A stretch of 64,000 bases of DNA from Catenulispora sp. GP43 (GTDB lineage: Bacteria > Actinomycetota > Actinomycetes > Streptomycetales > Catenulisporaceae), in contig NZ_JBGCCT010000003.1 in assembly GCF_041260665.1 (NCBI RefSeq), positions 558,001 through 622,000 of the forward strand, written 5' to 3'. A program made the position numbers and the translations under genes. Under the pieces are notes generated by a model. That model saw nothing but the letters and a program-made list of their open reading frames with translations. It made no database searches and was not told the origin of the DNA. This document shows, in pieces, positions 18,241 through 25,682 of the stretch. Numbering within the stretch: the stretch's first letter is position 1; each line of letters begins with the position of its first letter.

Positions 18241-18693
18241 TCACCAGTCGTCAATGCTGTGGTCGCTCCACTTGAATTCCACGATCGCAGGCTTGTCGCT
18301 GTTGTAGCGGACCGTGTGGGTCTCGCGGTTGCTGCTGGTGAGCTTCAGATGGTAGATGTCGCCGGTCTGGTCCTTGAACGCGGTGTAAAAGCTGCCAGTG
18401 AAGGCTCCGTGCGGTCCCTCTCCGTCGACCTCGACTTGGTAGTCGTACGTCGGGCCCGTCGCTCCCCTCAGCCGGATGCTGTAGATCTTAGAGCTGTCGT
18501 TTCCAACGACACAGGTGCTGAGGTCCGTGTTGCCATTGAGCTCCACATCATCGCCTTTTTGGAGGCCGGATGAAGAGGTGGCCAGCTTCGGGTTGTCCTT
18601 TCCTTCGCCGCAGTCGCCTTTGAATTGGGCAATACCCATTTCTCCAACTCCTTCTTGTGCGAACATCCCCTTCGCGACCATAGTTCGACGCAT
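18241..18693 (-). CDS. Hypothetical beta-rich protein, 150 aa
   Basis: I do not recognise this family. The protein is polar, rich in Asp, Ser, Thr and Lys, with alternating patterns (IYSIRLRGATGPTYDYQVEVDGEGPHGAFTGSFYTAFKDQTGDIYHLKLTSSNRETHTVRYNSDKPAIVEFKWSD is split here only by description) typical of a beta-sandwich, and has two cysteines (GDCGEG, STCVVG). No signal peptide is evident. GGAGTG nine bases before the ATG supports the start. Base composition is visibly lower in GC than the flanking chromosome, as with other genes of this island, suggesting acquisition by transfer. Conservation in other actinomycetes would be needed to confirm it. Confidence 0.55.
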   Translation of the reverse strand: MRRTMVAKGMFAQEGVGEMGIAQFKGDCGEGKDNPKLATSSSGLQKGDDVELNGNTDLSTCVVGNDSSKIYSIRLRGATGPTYDYQVEVDGEGPHGAFTGSFYTAFKDQTGDIYHLKLTSSNRETHTVRYNSDKPAIVEFKWSDHSIDDW

Positions 18694-18818
18694 CGCGGAT
18701 CACTCCTTGGGTAGGCCGTTCGCAGGAACTCCGCCTTGTGACGCCGCCGACGCAGGCAGCGGAACCGGCCGCCCTCGGCGAGGCGGCAGCCGGAACCGCA
18801 CCCCACCACCCACCCGCC

Positions 18819-19346
18819 CTACGCCCGGCCCGCGCTTCGCATCCCCTCAGCACTGCGACGCGCGTTTGCTACAGCGTCCCGAATTTGCCGACCATTCGAC
18901 GTAGACAGCGGGCTATTTGGCTCTGCCACCTCTCGCAGCCCAAGCGAACACCCCAGCGCCTGAGCCCACACAACCAACGCAATAGGTCGGGGAGGTACAA
19001 GCGCATATTCCCACCGGCCAACAGAGTCCCGGTGCACGCCAACTCGCTTACTTACCTCAAGTATGGATAGCCCCAGATCGTCACGACGGCGCCTCAACGG
19101 ACACGCCAATCGCCGCCGCTCAAAAGGCACCCAAGACTCCCCGGCACGCGGCCGCACGAGACTCTGCAACTCACCCCGACGATCCTCGATCACCAGCCGC
19201 CGCTCAACCTTGCCCGCCCACAGGATGAGGTTCTCAAACGTTGGAACGTGCGTTTCGGTCTCCCACTCCGAAATTGCCGCCTTACCCCGCACCGGCAGAC
19301 CGAGCGCCACGTGTTCCTGGCTACGACCCCCGCGCGCAGTGCGCAA
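18819..19346 (-). CDS. Protein with two XRE-type helix-turn-helix domains
   Basis: A 175-residue frame from a TTG. Residues 1-56 resemble one XRE domain (RSQEHVALGLPVRGKAAISEWETETHVPTFENLILWAGKV), and residues 80-140 a second (LRRRRDDLGLSILEVSKRVGVHRDSVGRWEYALVPPRPIALVVWAQALG). Helix-turn-helix-like sequence (LIDGLRTARGG) continues upstream of the TTG without a start codon, so the true start is uncertain or the N-terminus is eroded. It is divergent from the TPR gene, 14 bp away. It probably regulates the XRE/TPR/Nudix cluster. Confidence 0.6.
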   Translation of the reverse strand: MRTARGGRSQEHVALGLPVRGKAAISEWETETHVPTFENLILWAGKVERRLVIEDRRGELQSLVRPRAGESWVPFERRRLACPLRRRRDDLGLSILEVSKRVGVHRDSVGRWEYALVPPRPIALVVWAQALGCSLGLREVAEPNSPLSTSNGRQIRDAVANARRSAEGMRSAGRA

Positions 19347-19360
19347 GCCATCGATGAGCC

Positions 19361-20407
19361 GTGAATACGTCCTTAGGCATCCCCGGCGGCATGCTCGGAC
19401 TTGCGGCTAGGCCTTGGGAGACGCCAGCTGCCGATCAGAAAGACGGGCCGGAGAGCGAGCTTCAGCCGTGGCAGCTCGCAGACGTACTCACGCGGTCATC
19501 GGTCAGCACGACCGCGCTCGATCAGATGGAGCGCGCAGCGATGAAGCTCGCAGCTCTGTACCCATCGACACCGCCAGAGCGGCTCATGCCGCAGGTCATG
19601 GGGCTGTCCAGCAGGGTTCACGAGGTTCTGTCCTTGCCGGCCTCGTTGAGGATCAAGCGCCGTGGCGTGCAAGTGGCGGGAATCCTCGCCGGCCTCGCTG
19701 GCCACCTCTATCTTGACCTTGGCGACCGCGATCGGTCTGCGAGCTTCTACGAGGTGGGGCGTGTAGCTGGTGAAGAAGCCGAAGACGATGGGCTCGTTGC
19801 GTGGGTTCTCACGATGCAGAGCATCGGCCAGTTCTTCGAGGGTGACTCTGGTACAGCGGTCAAATACCTTGAGGAAGCGGCCCGGCTAACCCGAGGCGGC
19901 GCTAATCGTCGTCGCCACGCTTGGGTATCTGCTCAACTAGCGCGGGCATACGCTACGCACGGCGATTCGGACGTCGCTCTGCGAACGCTTGAAGAGGCCT
20001 CGGCGAGCTTCGAAGGTGCCGATGAGGCAGGGGGTATCGACTTCTTCGATGAGGCGCGTTTGAGCGGAATCGCGGGCACATGCAATCTGCTCATCGGGCA
20101 GCCTTCCGCCGCGAGCCGGAACCTGGCTGAGGCGCTGGACCACCGGGCGCCAGAGGATCACAAAGGCCGGGCCTTGCTGACCCTGGATCTTGCTTCCTGT
20201 CTCATTAGGGCGGGCGAGATTGAGGAAGCGTGCAACGTAGGCGGCACTGCTCTCAACGTGTCCTCTGACTCGGTAGTTCAGCCGATCGCCATTCGGGCTC
20301 GTGCGTTGCAGCAGGAACTTCAGCCGTGGAGCGAACTAGTATCGGTCCAAGTGTTTGGAGAGCGCCTGCGGGCACTGCTCTCGTCACCTGCGGCGTTGGA
20401 GGGCTGA
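19361..20407 (+). CDS. TPR protein of the XRE-TPR regulator type, lacking its own DNA-binding domain
   Basis: A 348-residue helical protein with tetratricopeptide-like repeats (LAGHLYLDLGDRDRSASFYEVGRVAGEEAEDDGLVAWVLTMQS and several similar units, residues about 100-330). Streptomyces homologues of this kind usually carry an N-terminal XRE domain; here the protein begins at a GTG next to the start of a divergent two-domain XRE gene, so the two functions are on separate genes. The Nudix gene follows after three bases and is probably translationally coupled. The start is the first plausible one; the ribosome site is weak. Confidence 0.7.
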   Translation: MNTSLGIPGGMLGLAARPWETPAADQKDGPESELQPWQLADVLTRSSVSTTALDQMERAAMKLAALYPSTPPERLMPQVMGLSSRVHEVLSLPASLRIKRRGVQVAGILAGLAGHLYLDLGDRDRSASFYEVGRVAGEEAEDDGLVAWVLTMQSIGQFFEGDSGTAVKYLEEAARLTRGGANRRRHAWVSAQLARAYATHGDSDVALRTLEEASASFEGADEAGGIDFFDEARLSGIAGTCNLLIGQPSAASRNLAEALDHRAPEDHKGRALLTLDLASCLIRAGEIEEACNVGGTALNVSSDSVVQPIAIRARALQQELQPWSELVSVQVFGERLRALLSSPAALEG

Positions 20408-20410
20408 TCG

Positions 20411-20953
20411 TTGCATTGGCGCAGTCACGGACGCCGGTCCGTCTACGAGAGTGACTGGGTCAACGTCTGGCTGGAAGACGTCGAGATCCCCGGTGTCGGT
20501 CGTATTGAACACCATGTCTTGACGATGCCGCGTCCATCGACGACGGCCGTGGTTACTGACGCCGAGGGCCGCATCCTGCTCATGTGGCGACATCGGTTCA
20601 TCACCGATGAGTGGGGTTGGGAAGTACCGGCTGGCTGGGCGGACCCCGGGGAAGCTCCGGAGGATGCAATCCGACGTGAGATTGAGGAGGAGACGGGTTG
20701 GCGCCCCGCCGAAGTCTCCAGGCTGATTGGGTATAACGCGCTCAGCGGGATCTCAACCATGAGGTTCACGGCCTACCACGCCACGAAGTGCACCTATGTA
20801 GGACCGCCATCTGACCCGAGCGAATCGACGCGGATCGAATGGTTCACGCCGGAGGATGCCGCGAAGCTGATCGCCGATGGTCAGGTGCCAGACGGTCCGT
20901 CCCTGACAGCCCTAACGTTCTATCTCGCCTTGGGCCGGGGATCGGTGACGTAG
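20411..20953 (+). CDS. Nudix hydrolase, ADP-ribose pyrophosphatase-like
   Basis: A 180-residue protein with a complete Nudix box, GX5EX7REUXEEXGU, at residues 75-97 (from GWADPGE to REIEEETGW). The preceding strand ILLMWRHRFITDEWGWEVPAGW resembles ADP-ribose or sugar-nucleotide pyrophosphatases. TTG 20411 is the likely start because GGAGGG lies nine bases upstream and it follows the TPR stop by three bases. In pSAM2-like integrative elements a Nudix-containing gene acts in element immunity; that link is only suggestive here. Confidence 0.85.
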   Translation: MHWRSHGRRSVYESDWVNVWLEDVEIPGVGRIEHHVLTMPRPSTTAVVTDAEGRILLMWRHRFITDEWGWEVPAGWADPGEAPEDAIRREIEEETGWRPAEVSRLIGYNALSGISTMRFTAYHATKCTYVGPPSDPSESTRIEWFTPEDAAKLIADGQVPDGPSLTALTFYLALGRGSVT

Positions 20954-21112
20954 TCATGTAGCCGCCGCTACGGTGGCGCCTTCTCCGGACGTCAAGGGCA
21001 CTTCGTTAGCCCTTGCCCTCCTACGAAGACACCCCCTCCGCTCTTGGGGCGCGTGGTCACCAGAAAAGGCCAGCGCCTTACGTTGCGTACGTGGTGGTCG
21101 GTGGTCCGGTCC

Positions 21113-21298
21113 GGGGTGGGCTGAGATTTTAGCCACCTCCGTGCACGGGGACCCCACCTGAAGCATTGCGAGGGGGCCTGGAAGGGCCACCTGCGGGCAG
21201 GTCCAGGAACCTGCCCTTCCCGCCGGGCAGCGTAAGGCCCCCTCGCAGTGCTTCAGCCCCGCACACGCAGGACACCGGCCAAAATCTCAGCCCACCCC
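21113..21298. repeat. Large imperfect palindrome of 186 nt (possible MITE or structured RNA)
   Basis: Left arm 21113-21179 and right arm 21235-21298 are complementary in two blocks. The outer block, GGGGTGGGCTGAGATTTT plus four bases, pairs 21 of 22; the inner block, CTGAAGCATTGCGAGGGGG plus three bases, pairs 21 of 22 with one G-U. About 20 bases between them pair poorly. The 55-nt centre folds again, with GGAAGGG/CCCTTCC and ACCTGC/GCAGGT stems. It lies 160 bp after the Nudix gene and 150 bp before lipoprotein 1. The remaining gap, 20954-21112 and 21299-21449, shows no gene I can support. Confidence 0.7.
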
Positions 21299-21449
21299 TC
21301 AGCCTGTTAACCCGCCTTCGAACTGGGGCGACGTGAAGATCACCAGAGTCTGAGACAGCGGGAAGCCTGAAATGCTATCTTCGAACATTTCGTTCACACC
21401 TGGCACCACAGGGACACGCCCGAGTGCCTCTCGTCGAGATGGAATCAAC

Positions 21450-22268
21450 TTGCGCTTCGGGATCAAGAGCGTCTCTATGGCCATCCTCGCGGCAGCCGTC
21501 TTGACGACCACGGCATGCGGGGGTTCAGGGAAAGCCGCCTCGTCTGCGGCGAGTCCAGGCGTGCCGGTCGCATCGACGGGCACGACGGCCGACACTGCGC
21601 CGGCCTCATCGACGGCGACGACGGCCGGCACTGCGGCAGCAACGGCCTCCACCAGCGTCCTTGACGCCACACTGACTACCGATCAGATCAGCAAGCTTCT
21701 GCTTACCGGCAAGGACGAATCCGGCTATACCTATGACCCGTCGCAGGACGGTAAGGAGATTACGAACACTCAGGATGTCGTAACGACCGGAGGCAGCGCC
21801 TGTCAGACGTTCGTGGACGCATTTGAGGGCCTGCGCTCGAAGTACGGGACGAGCGCCGAGGTTGACCGCCAGCTCACAAATGCCTCCACTGGCCAGGCGA
21901 TAGAGGACTCAGTGATGGCGGTCGGGACCGCTGATAGGGCCCTGGAGATGATCTCCGACTTGACCACGGGTATTAAGGACTGCAAGAGCTTGACCGTGAC
22001 CCAGTCAGGCCTTTCGGTCTCCATGGCGCCCACTGCGATCCCGGAGATGGTCAGAGACGGCCAGGTTGGCTACATCAACTACCTGAACGGCGGGGGGAAG
22101 ACTAGTTTGATGGCTTCCGAGGTGGTCCACGTCGGCACGGCGGTTTCGGTGATCGCTATCATCGAGCCCCCGACGAACGACAACGCAGCGTTGCAGCAGT
22201 TGGGCACGACGCTCGTCCACCTGTCCGATGTCCAGGTCGAGCGGCTGAAGAATGCACAAGGCCTTTAG
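21450..22268 (+). CDS. Lipoprotein 1 (paralogue of the protein at 24807)
   Basis: A 272-residue lipoprotein: signal MRFGIKSVSMAILAAAVLTTTAC with the lipobox cysteine before GGSG, a Ser/Thr/Ala spacer of about 60 residues, then a globular domain beginning TLTTDQISKLLLTGKDESGYTYDPSQDG. The same domain occurs in lipoprotein 2 at 24807-25655 and resembles extracellular sensor-like domains of actinobacterial lipoproteins. TTG 21450 is chosen because it aligns with the ATG of lipoprotein 2 and gives a proper signal peptide; ATG 21372 would add 26 residues unlike a signal. It ends six bases before the EthD-like remnant. The function is unknown. Confidence 0.75.
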   Translation: MRFGIKSVSMAILAAAVLTTTACGGSGKAASSAASPGVPVASTGTTADTAPASSTATTAGTAAATASTSVLDATLTTDQISKLLLTGKDESGYTYDPSQDGKEITNTQDVVTTGGSACQTFVDAFEGLRSKYGTSAEVDRQLTNASTGQAIEDSVMAVGTADRALEMISDLTTGIKDCKSLTVTQSGLSVSMAPTAIPEMVRDGQVGYINYLNGGGKTSLMASEVVHVGTAVSVIAIIEPPTNDNAALQQLGTTLVHLSDVQVERLKNAQGL

Positions 22269-22274
22269 CGCCCC

Positions 22275-22448
22275 TTAGTGGTACTGGTGCGCGTCCTCGT
22301 ACCAGCGGTTGTAGGCGTGCTCCTGTCCCGGATGCGGCTCCACCATGGTGATCAGGGCGGACCCGATGCCGGGTCCGTAGGCCCCTGCTGACGCCAGCCT
22401 CGTGTAAGCGCTCGGTTCCCGCTTCGGCTGCCCTTGCTTGTCCGACAT
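22275..22448 (-). pseudogene. EthD-like gene remnant, copy B (first 52 codons)
   Basis: The frame starts MSDKQGQPKREPS and reads in register with residues 1-52 of the intact EthD-like protein (GIGSALITMVEPHPGQEHAYN is common to both apart from display limits), then departs after WYED into AHQYH and a stop. The break coincides with the end of lipoprotein 1. Its 5' side carries the same upstream DNA as copy A, including the operator. It is a truncated duplicate, unlikely to encode a working protein. Confidence 0.85.
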
Positions 22449-22675
22449 GGTGCCTCCGGGTCTGGGGTTCAGGTGACCTGACGATACGTCAGATATTGCG
22501 AGGTGCGCCAGATCTTCCGTGAAGCCCCTGGTATAAGCCCCCTTTTGATATCACTAATCAGTACACTGCGAAGGCTCCAGGAGGTTGGCGCCAGGTCCGT
22601 GGCGACTGAGATTGATCTTGCGTAGTCGCGCAGAGCGGCATTGAGAGACAGCGTCACGGATCCCCGATTGCGGAC
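22449..22675. repeat. Duplicated upstream module B with an inverted recombinase fragment
   Basis: Together with 22292-22448 this copies 17227-17560: the EthD-like start, the operator, an AT-rich stretch (TTTTGATATCACTAATCAG against TTTTGGTATCATTAATCAG) and the first nine codons of the recombinase. From 22627 to 22675 the sequence matches 17591-17639 of the recombinase gene in reverse complement, with about six mismatches in 49. The copy has therefore been internally inverted or rejoined. From 22676 to 22875 I see no gene. Confidence 0.75.
22476..22494. promoter_or_regulatory. Regulon palindrome, box 2 (in duplicated module B)
   Basis: ACCTGACGATACGTCAGAT matches box 1 at 18 of 19 positions and stands at the same distance from the truncated EthD-like start. 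It is probably a relic of the duplication, though it could still bind the regulator. Confidence 0.6.
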
Positions 22676-22875
22676 TGCGTACGCCGAATTGGATGATGGT
22701 CGGCATTGATGCCGATTTGGTAGTACGGATCTGTACGGGCTTCGTGATCTCAACCGCTCGTCGCAGCAGTCTGGTTTACTGCCCCGTGCCGGCAGCGCCA
22801 GGCGAAAAGCCGAACTGGTTGCTGCCTGGTGCGGCCGGCGACCAGCGATGCAAGCACACGAGTATGGAGGAAATC

Positions 22876-23367
22876 GTGAAGCGTCTCGCAAAGTCGATGA
22901 TTCTCGCGGGGGCGGTGGCAGCGGCGTTCGCCACCAGCATGCAGGCGGCTTCGGCCGAATCAGAGCTCTGGTACTCGTACCCCGGGTTCCAATCCACGTG
23001 GCACTGCAACACCACAGGCACTTTCGCCCTGAACAGCGGGGAGGGCTACGCGTACATCCAAGCCTGCGAAGTCTGGAACGGCTCCTACTACCAGGGCCTG
23101 GTGAACGTCAGCTTCAGCCAGGCCCACTCAGACGCTTCCATCAACGTCACGAACGCCACCAGCCGCCTCCCCGAGAACGGCGTTCGCACCTGCTACGGCG
23201 CCATCGGCAGCGGCGAACGATCGTGCTTTGCGCACACCGAGTACCCCCTCAGCAGCGCGGGCGAAGCGCAGGCGCACGTCACCAACCTCTTCGTCGACGG
23301 CGTCGGCTACTCGCTGAACAGCCCGATATCCGGGCCAGACCAGGAGTGGTCGCCGTGGGTTCCCTAA
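22876..23367 (+). CDS. Small secreted protein with four cysteines
   Basis: A 163-residue protein with a signal peptide (MKRLAKSMILAGAVAAAFAT, probable cleavage after SAAASA-like AASA near residue 27) and a mature domain rich in Ser, Asn, Tyr and Trp with four cysteines (WHCN, QACE, RTCY, RSCF) that could form two disulfides. I do not recognise the family. GTG 22876 is the start because GGAGG lies five bases upstream; the ATG at 22864 would place that ribosome site inside the gene. Its stop is two bases before the left end of the IS element. No partner gene is evident. Confidence 0.7.
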   Translation: MKRLAKSMILAGAVAAAFATSMQAASAESELWYSYPGFQSTWHCNTTGTFALNSGEGYAYIQACEVWNGSYYQGLVNVSFSQAHSDASINVTNATSRLPENGVRTCYGAIGSGERSCFAHTEYPLSSAGEAQAHVTNLFVDGVGYSLNSPISGPDQEWSPWVP

Positions 23368-23369
23368 CC

Positions 23370-23397
23370 GCTAGATGACTGATGTGGGTTGGTGGCG
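23370..23397. repeat. Left terminal inverted repeat of the IS element
   Basis: These 28 bases are the exact reverse complement of 24403-24430. Confidence 0.9.
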
Positions 23398-23488
23398 TGG
23401 GGCTGGCGTGTAGCCGGTTCGGCTGACGACGGCAGGGAGCGTGGCCAGCATCGGTGTTGACGAGGAACCCTTTGGCCGGGGAGTCAAC

Positions 23489-24388
23489 ATGAACACCGAT
23501 CTGGACACGCTCCTGACTGCACTGTATGTCGCGCTGACTGATCGCATCATCCCCTCCCGTAAGGTTCGCCCGGATTCGCCAGGCGGCCCGCCGGCGGTCA
23601 CCGACGCCGAGCTGGTATGCCTGGCCGTGGCCCAGGCCCACCTGGGCTTCACCAGCGAACGACGCTGGCTGCGCGCCGCCCCCGACCGGGTCGGGCACCT
23701 GTTCCCGCGACTGCTTTCGCAAAGCGAATACAACCGCCGCCTGCGCCACCTGGCACCGCTGATGGACGCCGCCATGCGCTGGCTGGCCGCCGACACCCCC
23801 TCCAGCTTCGACACTGTGCGGCTGCTGGACGGCACCAAAATCATCTGCGGCATGTCCCGGGAAACGACCAAACGCTCGGACCTGTTCGGCTGGTGCGGCT
23901 ACGGCTACGACCGCTCCCACAGCCTGTATTACTGGGGCGCCAAACTGATGCTGCTGACCGCCCCCGACGGCCCGGTCACCGGATACGTACTGGTCAATCC
24001 GAAGCTGTTCGGCGAGGCAGCGGCGACGGCGATGATGATGACGCGGCCGGCGAACGTCCCGCCGCCAGGCACCACGATCGTGGCCGACAAAGGCCTGCGC
24101 AGCCAGGCTTTGGAGGCCGAACTCGCCGAGCGCCACCTGCGCCTGATCCGCCCGGCCTACGCCAACGAGCCCGACCCCAGGTACTACCCGGCCTGGCTTC
24201 GTCAGCGCATCGAGTCGGTCAACCAGTCCTTGAAGCACCCGCTGGGGATCGAACAGCCCGGAGCCCACCGGCCCGACGGACTGTTCACCCGCATCGTGCA
24301 GCGCCTACTCGCACTCAACGCCGCGATCTGGCACAACTGGCACATCGGCGCCAACCACAAACGATCCCTTACCGCCTACGGCCACTGA
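23489..24388 (+). CDS. IS982-family transposase
   Basis: A 299-residue DDE transposase. The N-terminal half has the AVTDAELVCLAVAQAHLG and SQSEYNRRLRHLAPLM segments typical of actinobacterial IS982 transposases. The catalytic core shows the first Asp in VRLLDGTKIICG, the second in TTIVADKGLRSQ, and a C-terminal Glu in RQRIESVNQSLK. The segment RSDLFGWCGYGYDRSHSLYYWG is another family hallmark. GGGGAG precedes ATG 23489. The frame is intact, so the element may be active. Confidence 0.88.
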   Translation: MNTDLDTLLTALYVALTDRIIPSRKVRPDSPGGPPAVTDAELVCLAVAQAHLGFTSERRWLRAAPDRVGHLFPRLLSQSEYNRRLRHLAPLMDAAMRWLAADTPSSFDTVRLLDGTKIICGMSRETTKRSDLFGWCGYGYDRSHSLYYWGAKLMLLTAPDGPVTGYVLVNPKLFGEAAATAMMMTRPANVPPPGTTIVADKGLRSQALEAELAERHLRLIRPAYANEPDPRYYPAWLRQRIESVNQSLKHPLGIEQPGAHRPDGLFTRIVQRLLALNAAIWHNWHIGANHKRSLTAYGH

Positions 24389-24402
24389 CCACGCCAGACT
24401 CC

Positions 24403-24430
24403 CGCCACCAACCCACATCAGTCATCTAGC
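24403..24430. repeat. Right terminal inverted repeat of the IS element
   Basis: These 28 bases are the exact reverse complement of 23370-23397. Confidence 0.9.
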
Positions 24431-24593
24431 ACCGACTATAAGAACCCTCGCTCTCCGCGGTAAACGAGTGACGGGTGTCCGCCGCCGCGCACCGGATGAA
24501 GCGCGGCGGCGGACGGCTACGGGGCCAATCTGACAGCGCCGCTCGCCATGCCATTGGCGGGACTCCCGCCCTTCGGGTCGCTGGCGGCGGCCC

Positions 24594-24682
24594 GCTGGGC
24601 TCGCGTTTTGGCTGGTGTCCCTTCGCCGACACGGTGCCTCCGGGTATGGGGTTCGGTGATCTGACGACACGCTAGATAATCG
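24594..24682 (-). pseudogene. EthD-like gene 5' remnant, copy C, with upstream operator
   Basis: 24594-24682 aligns with 17344-17434: the codons for SAKxxQPKREPS, the changed start (GTG at 24632 instead of ATG) and the palindrome region. Beyond residue 13 the reading frame runs into unrelated sequence. It is a third, shorter copy of the module. The rest of the gap, 24431-24593 and 24683-24806, shows no gene; a hairpin with GCCGCCGCG/CGCGGCGGC arms lies near 24480-24510. Confidence 0.75.
24659..24677. promoter_or_regulatory. Regulon palindrome, box 3 (in module C)
   Basis: ATCTGACGACACGCTAGAT keeps the left arm exactly but has decayed in the right arm (CGCTAGAT against CGTCAGAT). It lies 130 bp before lipoprotein 2. 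It is probably a degenerating duplicate. Confidence 0.5.
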
Positions 24683-24806
24683 CGAAGCCGCCGGACCCAT
24701 CAGATCGGAACCGCACGCGGACCCGGTCCCCATCGAGGTCTGATAATGAATGGCGTACCGGAGCTCCGCGAGCGCGGTGCTCCTGACGACGACATGGGGG
24801 ACCAGC

Positions 24807-25655
24807 ATGCGCTTCGGGATCAAGGGCGGCTCCATAGCCGTCCTCACCGCCGCAGTTCTGGCGACGGCGGCGTGCGGGAGTTCCGGCCAGATCGGTGCTT
24901 CGGCCGGGGGTACGAGTGCGCCGGGTACGTCGGCCGGTTCGACGGGGAAGACGGCGGGGACGCCGCCGAACACGGCCATCGTGCCGAACAGTTCGGCTGC
25001 GTCGTCCGGGTCGTCCGGCTCGTCCGCGTCGGTCGGCGGCGGTACCGGCAAGACGCTCACCACGGATCAGATCCGCACCATTCTGCTCACCGACAAGGAT
25101 GACGCCGGCTACACCTACGACGCCTCCAAGGACGACGCGACCGTCACCGACACCCAGGACGCCATCACCGCCGGGGGCAGTGCCTGCCAGATGTTCGTCG
25201 ACGCGGAGAACGGCCTGTCCACGAGGTACGGCACCACCGCCGAGGTCAACCGTGTGTTGACCAAGGCCTCCGCGGGCCACGCGATCGAGTCCTCGGTGCT
25301 GGCGATGCCGTCCCCGGCCAAGGCCCTGGCGATGACCTCCGATGTGAGCACGAGTCTTCAGGGCTGCAAGACCCTGTCCGCGACGATCTCGGGCAGCCCG
25401 GGCTCCATGACGCTTTCCGCCATCCCGCAGCTGACGAAGCCGGGGCAGGCCGGCTACCTCGACTACATGACCGTCGGCGGCAAGACCGTGCTGATGGCGG
25501 CTGATCTGGCGCAGGTCGGGTCGGCGGTCTCGGTGGTGGCGCTGATCGGGCCGGTGACGAGCGACTCGACCTCGCTGCAGCAGATGGGGGCCACGCTGGG
25601 TCACCTGTCCGACCTCCAGGTCGGGCGGCTGAAGAAGGTTCAGGGCTTGGGCTGA
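24807..25655 (+). CDS. Lipoprotein 2 (paralogue of the protein at 21450)
   Basis: A 282-residue lipoprotein with signal MRFGIKGGSIAVLTAAVLATAAC and a lipobox cysteine before GSSG, a Gly/Ser/Thr-rich spacer, and a globular domain (TLTTDQIRTILLTDKDDAGYTYDASKDD) closely related to lipoprotein 1 along its whole length, including GGSACQxFVDA and the final LSDLQVGRLKKVQGL. GGGGGA precedes ATG 24807, which is unambiguous. Codon use is higher in GC than in lipoprotein 1, so this is more likely the resident copy. The function is unknown. It converges on the DUF1648 gene with a 27-bp gap. Confidence 0.78.
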   Translation: MRFGIKGGSIAVLTAAVLATAACGSSGQIGASAGGTSAPGTSAGSTGKTAGTPPNTAIVPNSSAASSGSSGSSASVGGGTGKTLTTDQIRTILLTDKDDAGYTYDASKDDATVTDTQDAITAGGSACQMFVDAENGLSTRYGTTAEVNRVLTKASAGHAIESSVLAMPSPAKALAMTSDVSTSLQGCKTLSATISGSPGSMTLSAIPQLTKPGQAGYLDYMTVGGKTVLMAADLAQVGSAVSVVALIGPVTSDSTSLQQMGATLGHLSDLQVGRLKKVQGLG

Positions 25656-25682
25656 GCTCGGCTATAAGCGCCCGAAGCACCC

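Larger units (their letters stand above)
23370..24430 (+). mobile_element. IS982-like insertion sequence, apparently intact
   Basis: The element is 1061 bp. Its ends, 23370-23397 and 24403-24430, are perfect 28-bp inverted repeats (outer sequence GCTAGATGACTGATGTGGG), extended imperfectly by about 13 more bases. ACC flanks both outer ends and may be a three-base target duplication. It contains a single uninterrupted transposase gene. It inserted immediately after the small secreted protein gene. Confidence 0.88.

Noticed and set aside
20954-21190. 78-codon minus-strand frame after the Nudix gene
   Set aside because: It runs into the left arm of the palindrome and has no ribosome site or recognisable sequence.
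21113-21298. Retron msr-msd RNA
   Set aside because: The nested palindrome could suggest it, but no reverse transcriptase gene is found anywhere in the window.
22693-22875. Longer start for the small secreted protein, adding about 60 residues
   Set aside because: The GGAGG five bases before GTG 22876 and the signal peptide that starts there fix the start. The extra residues have no signal or family feature.
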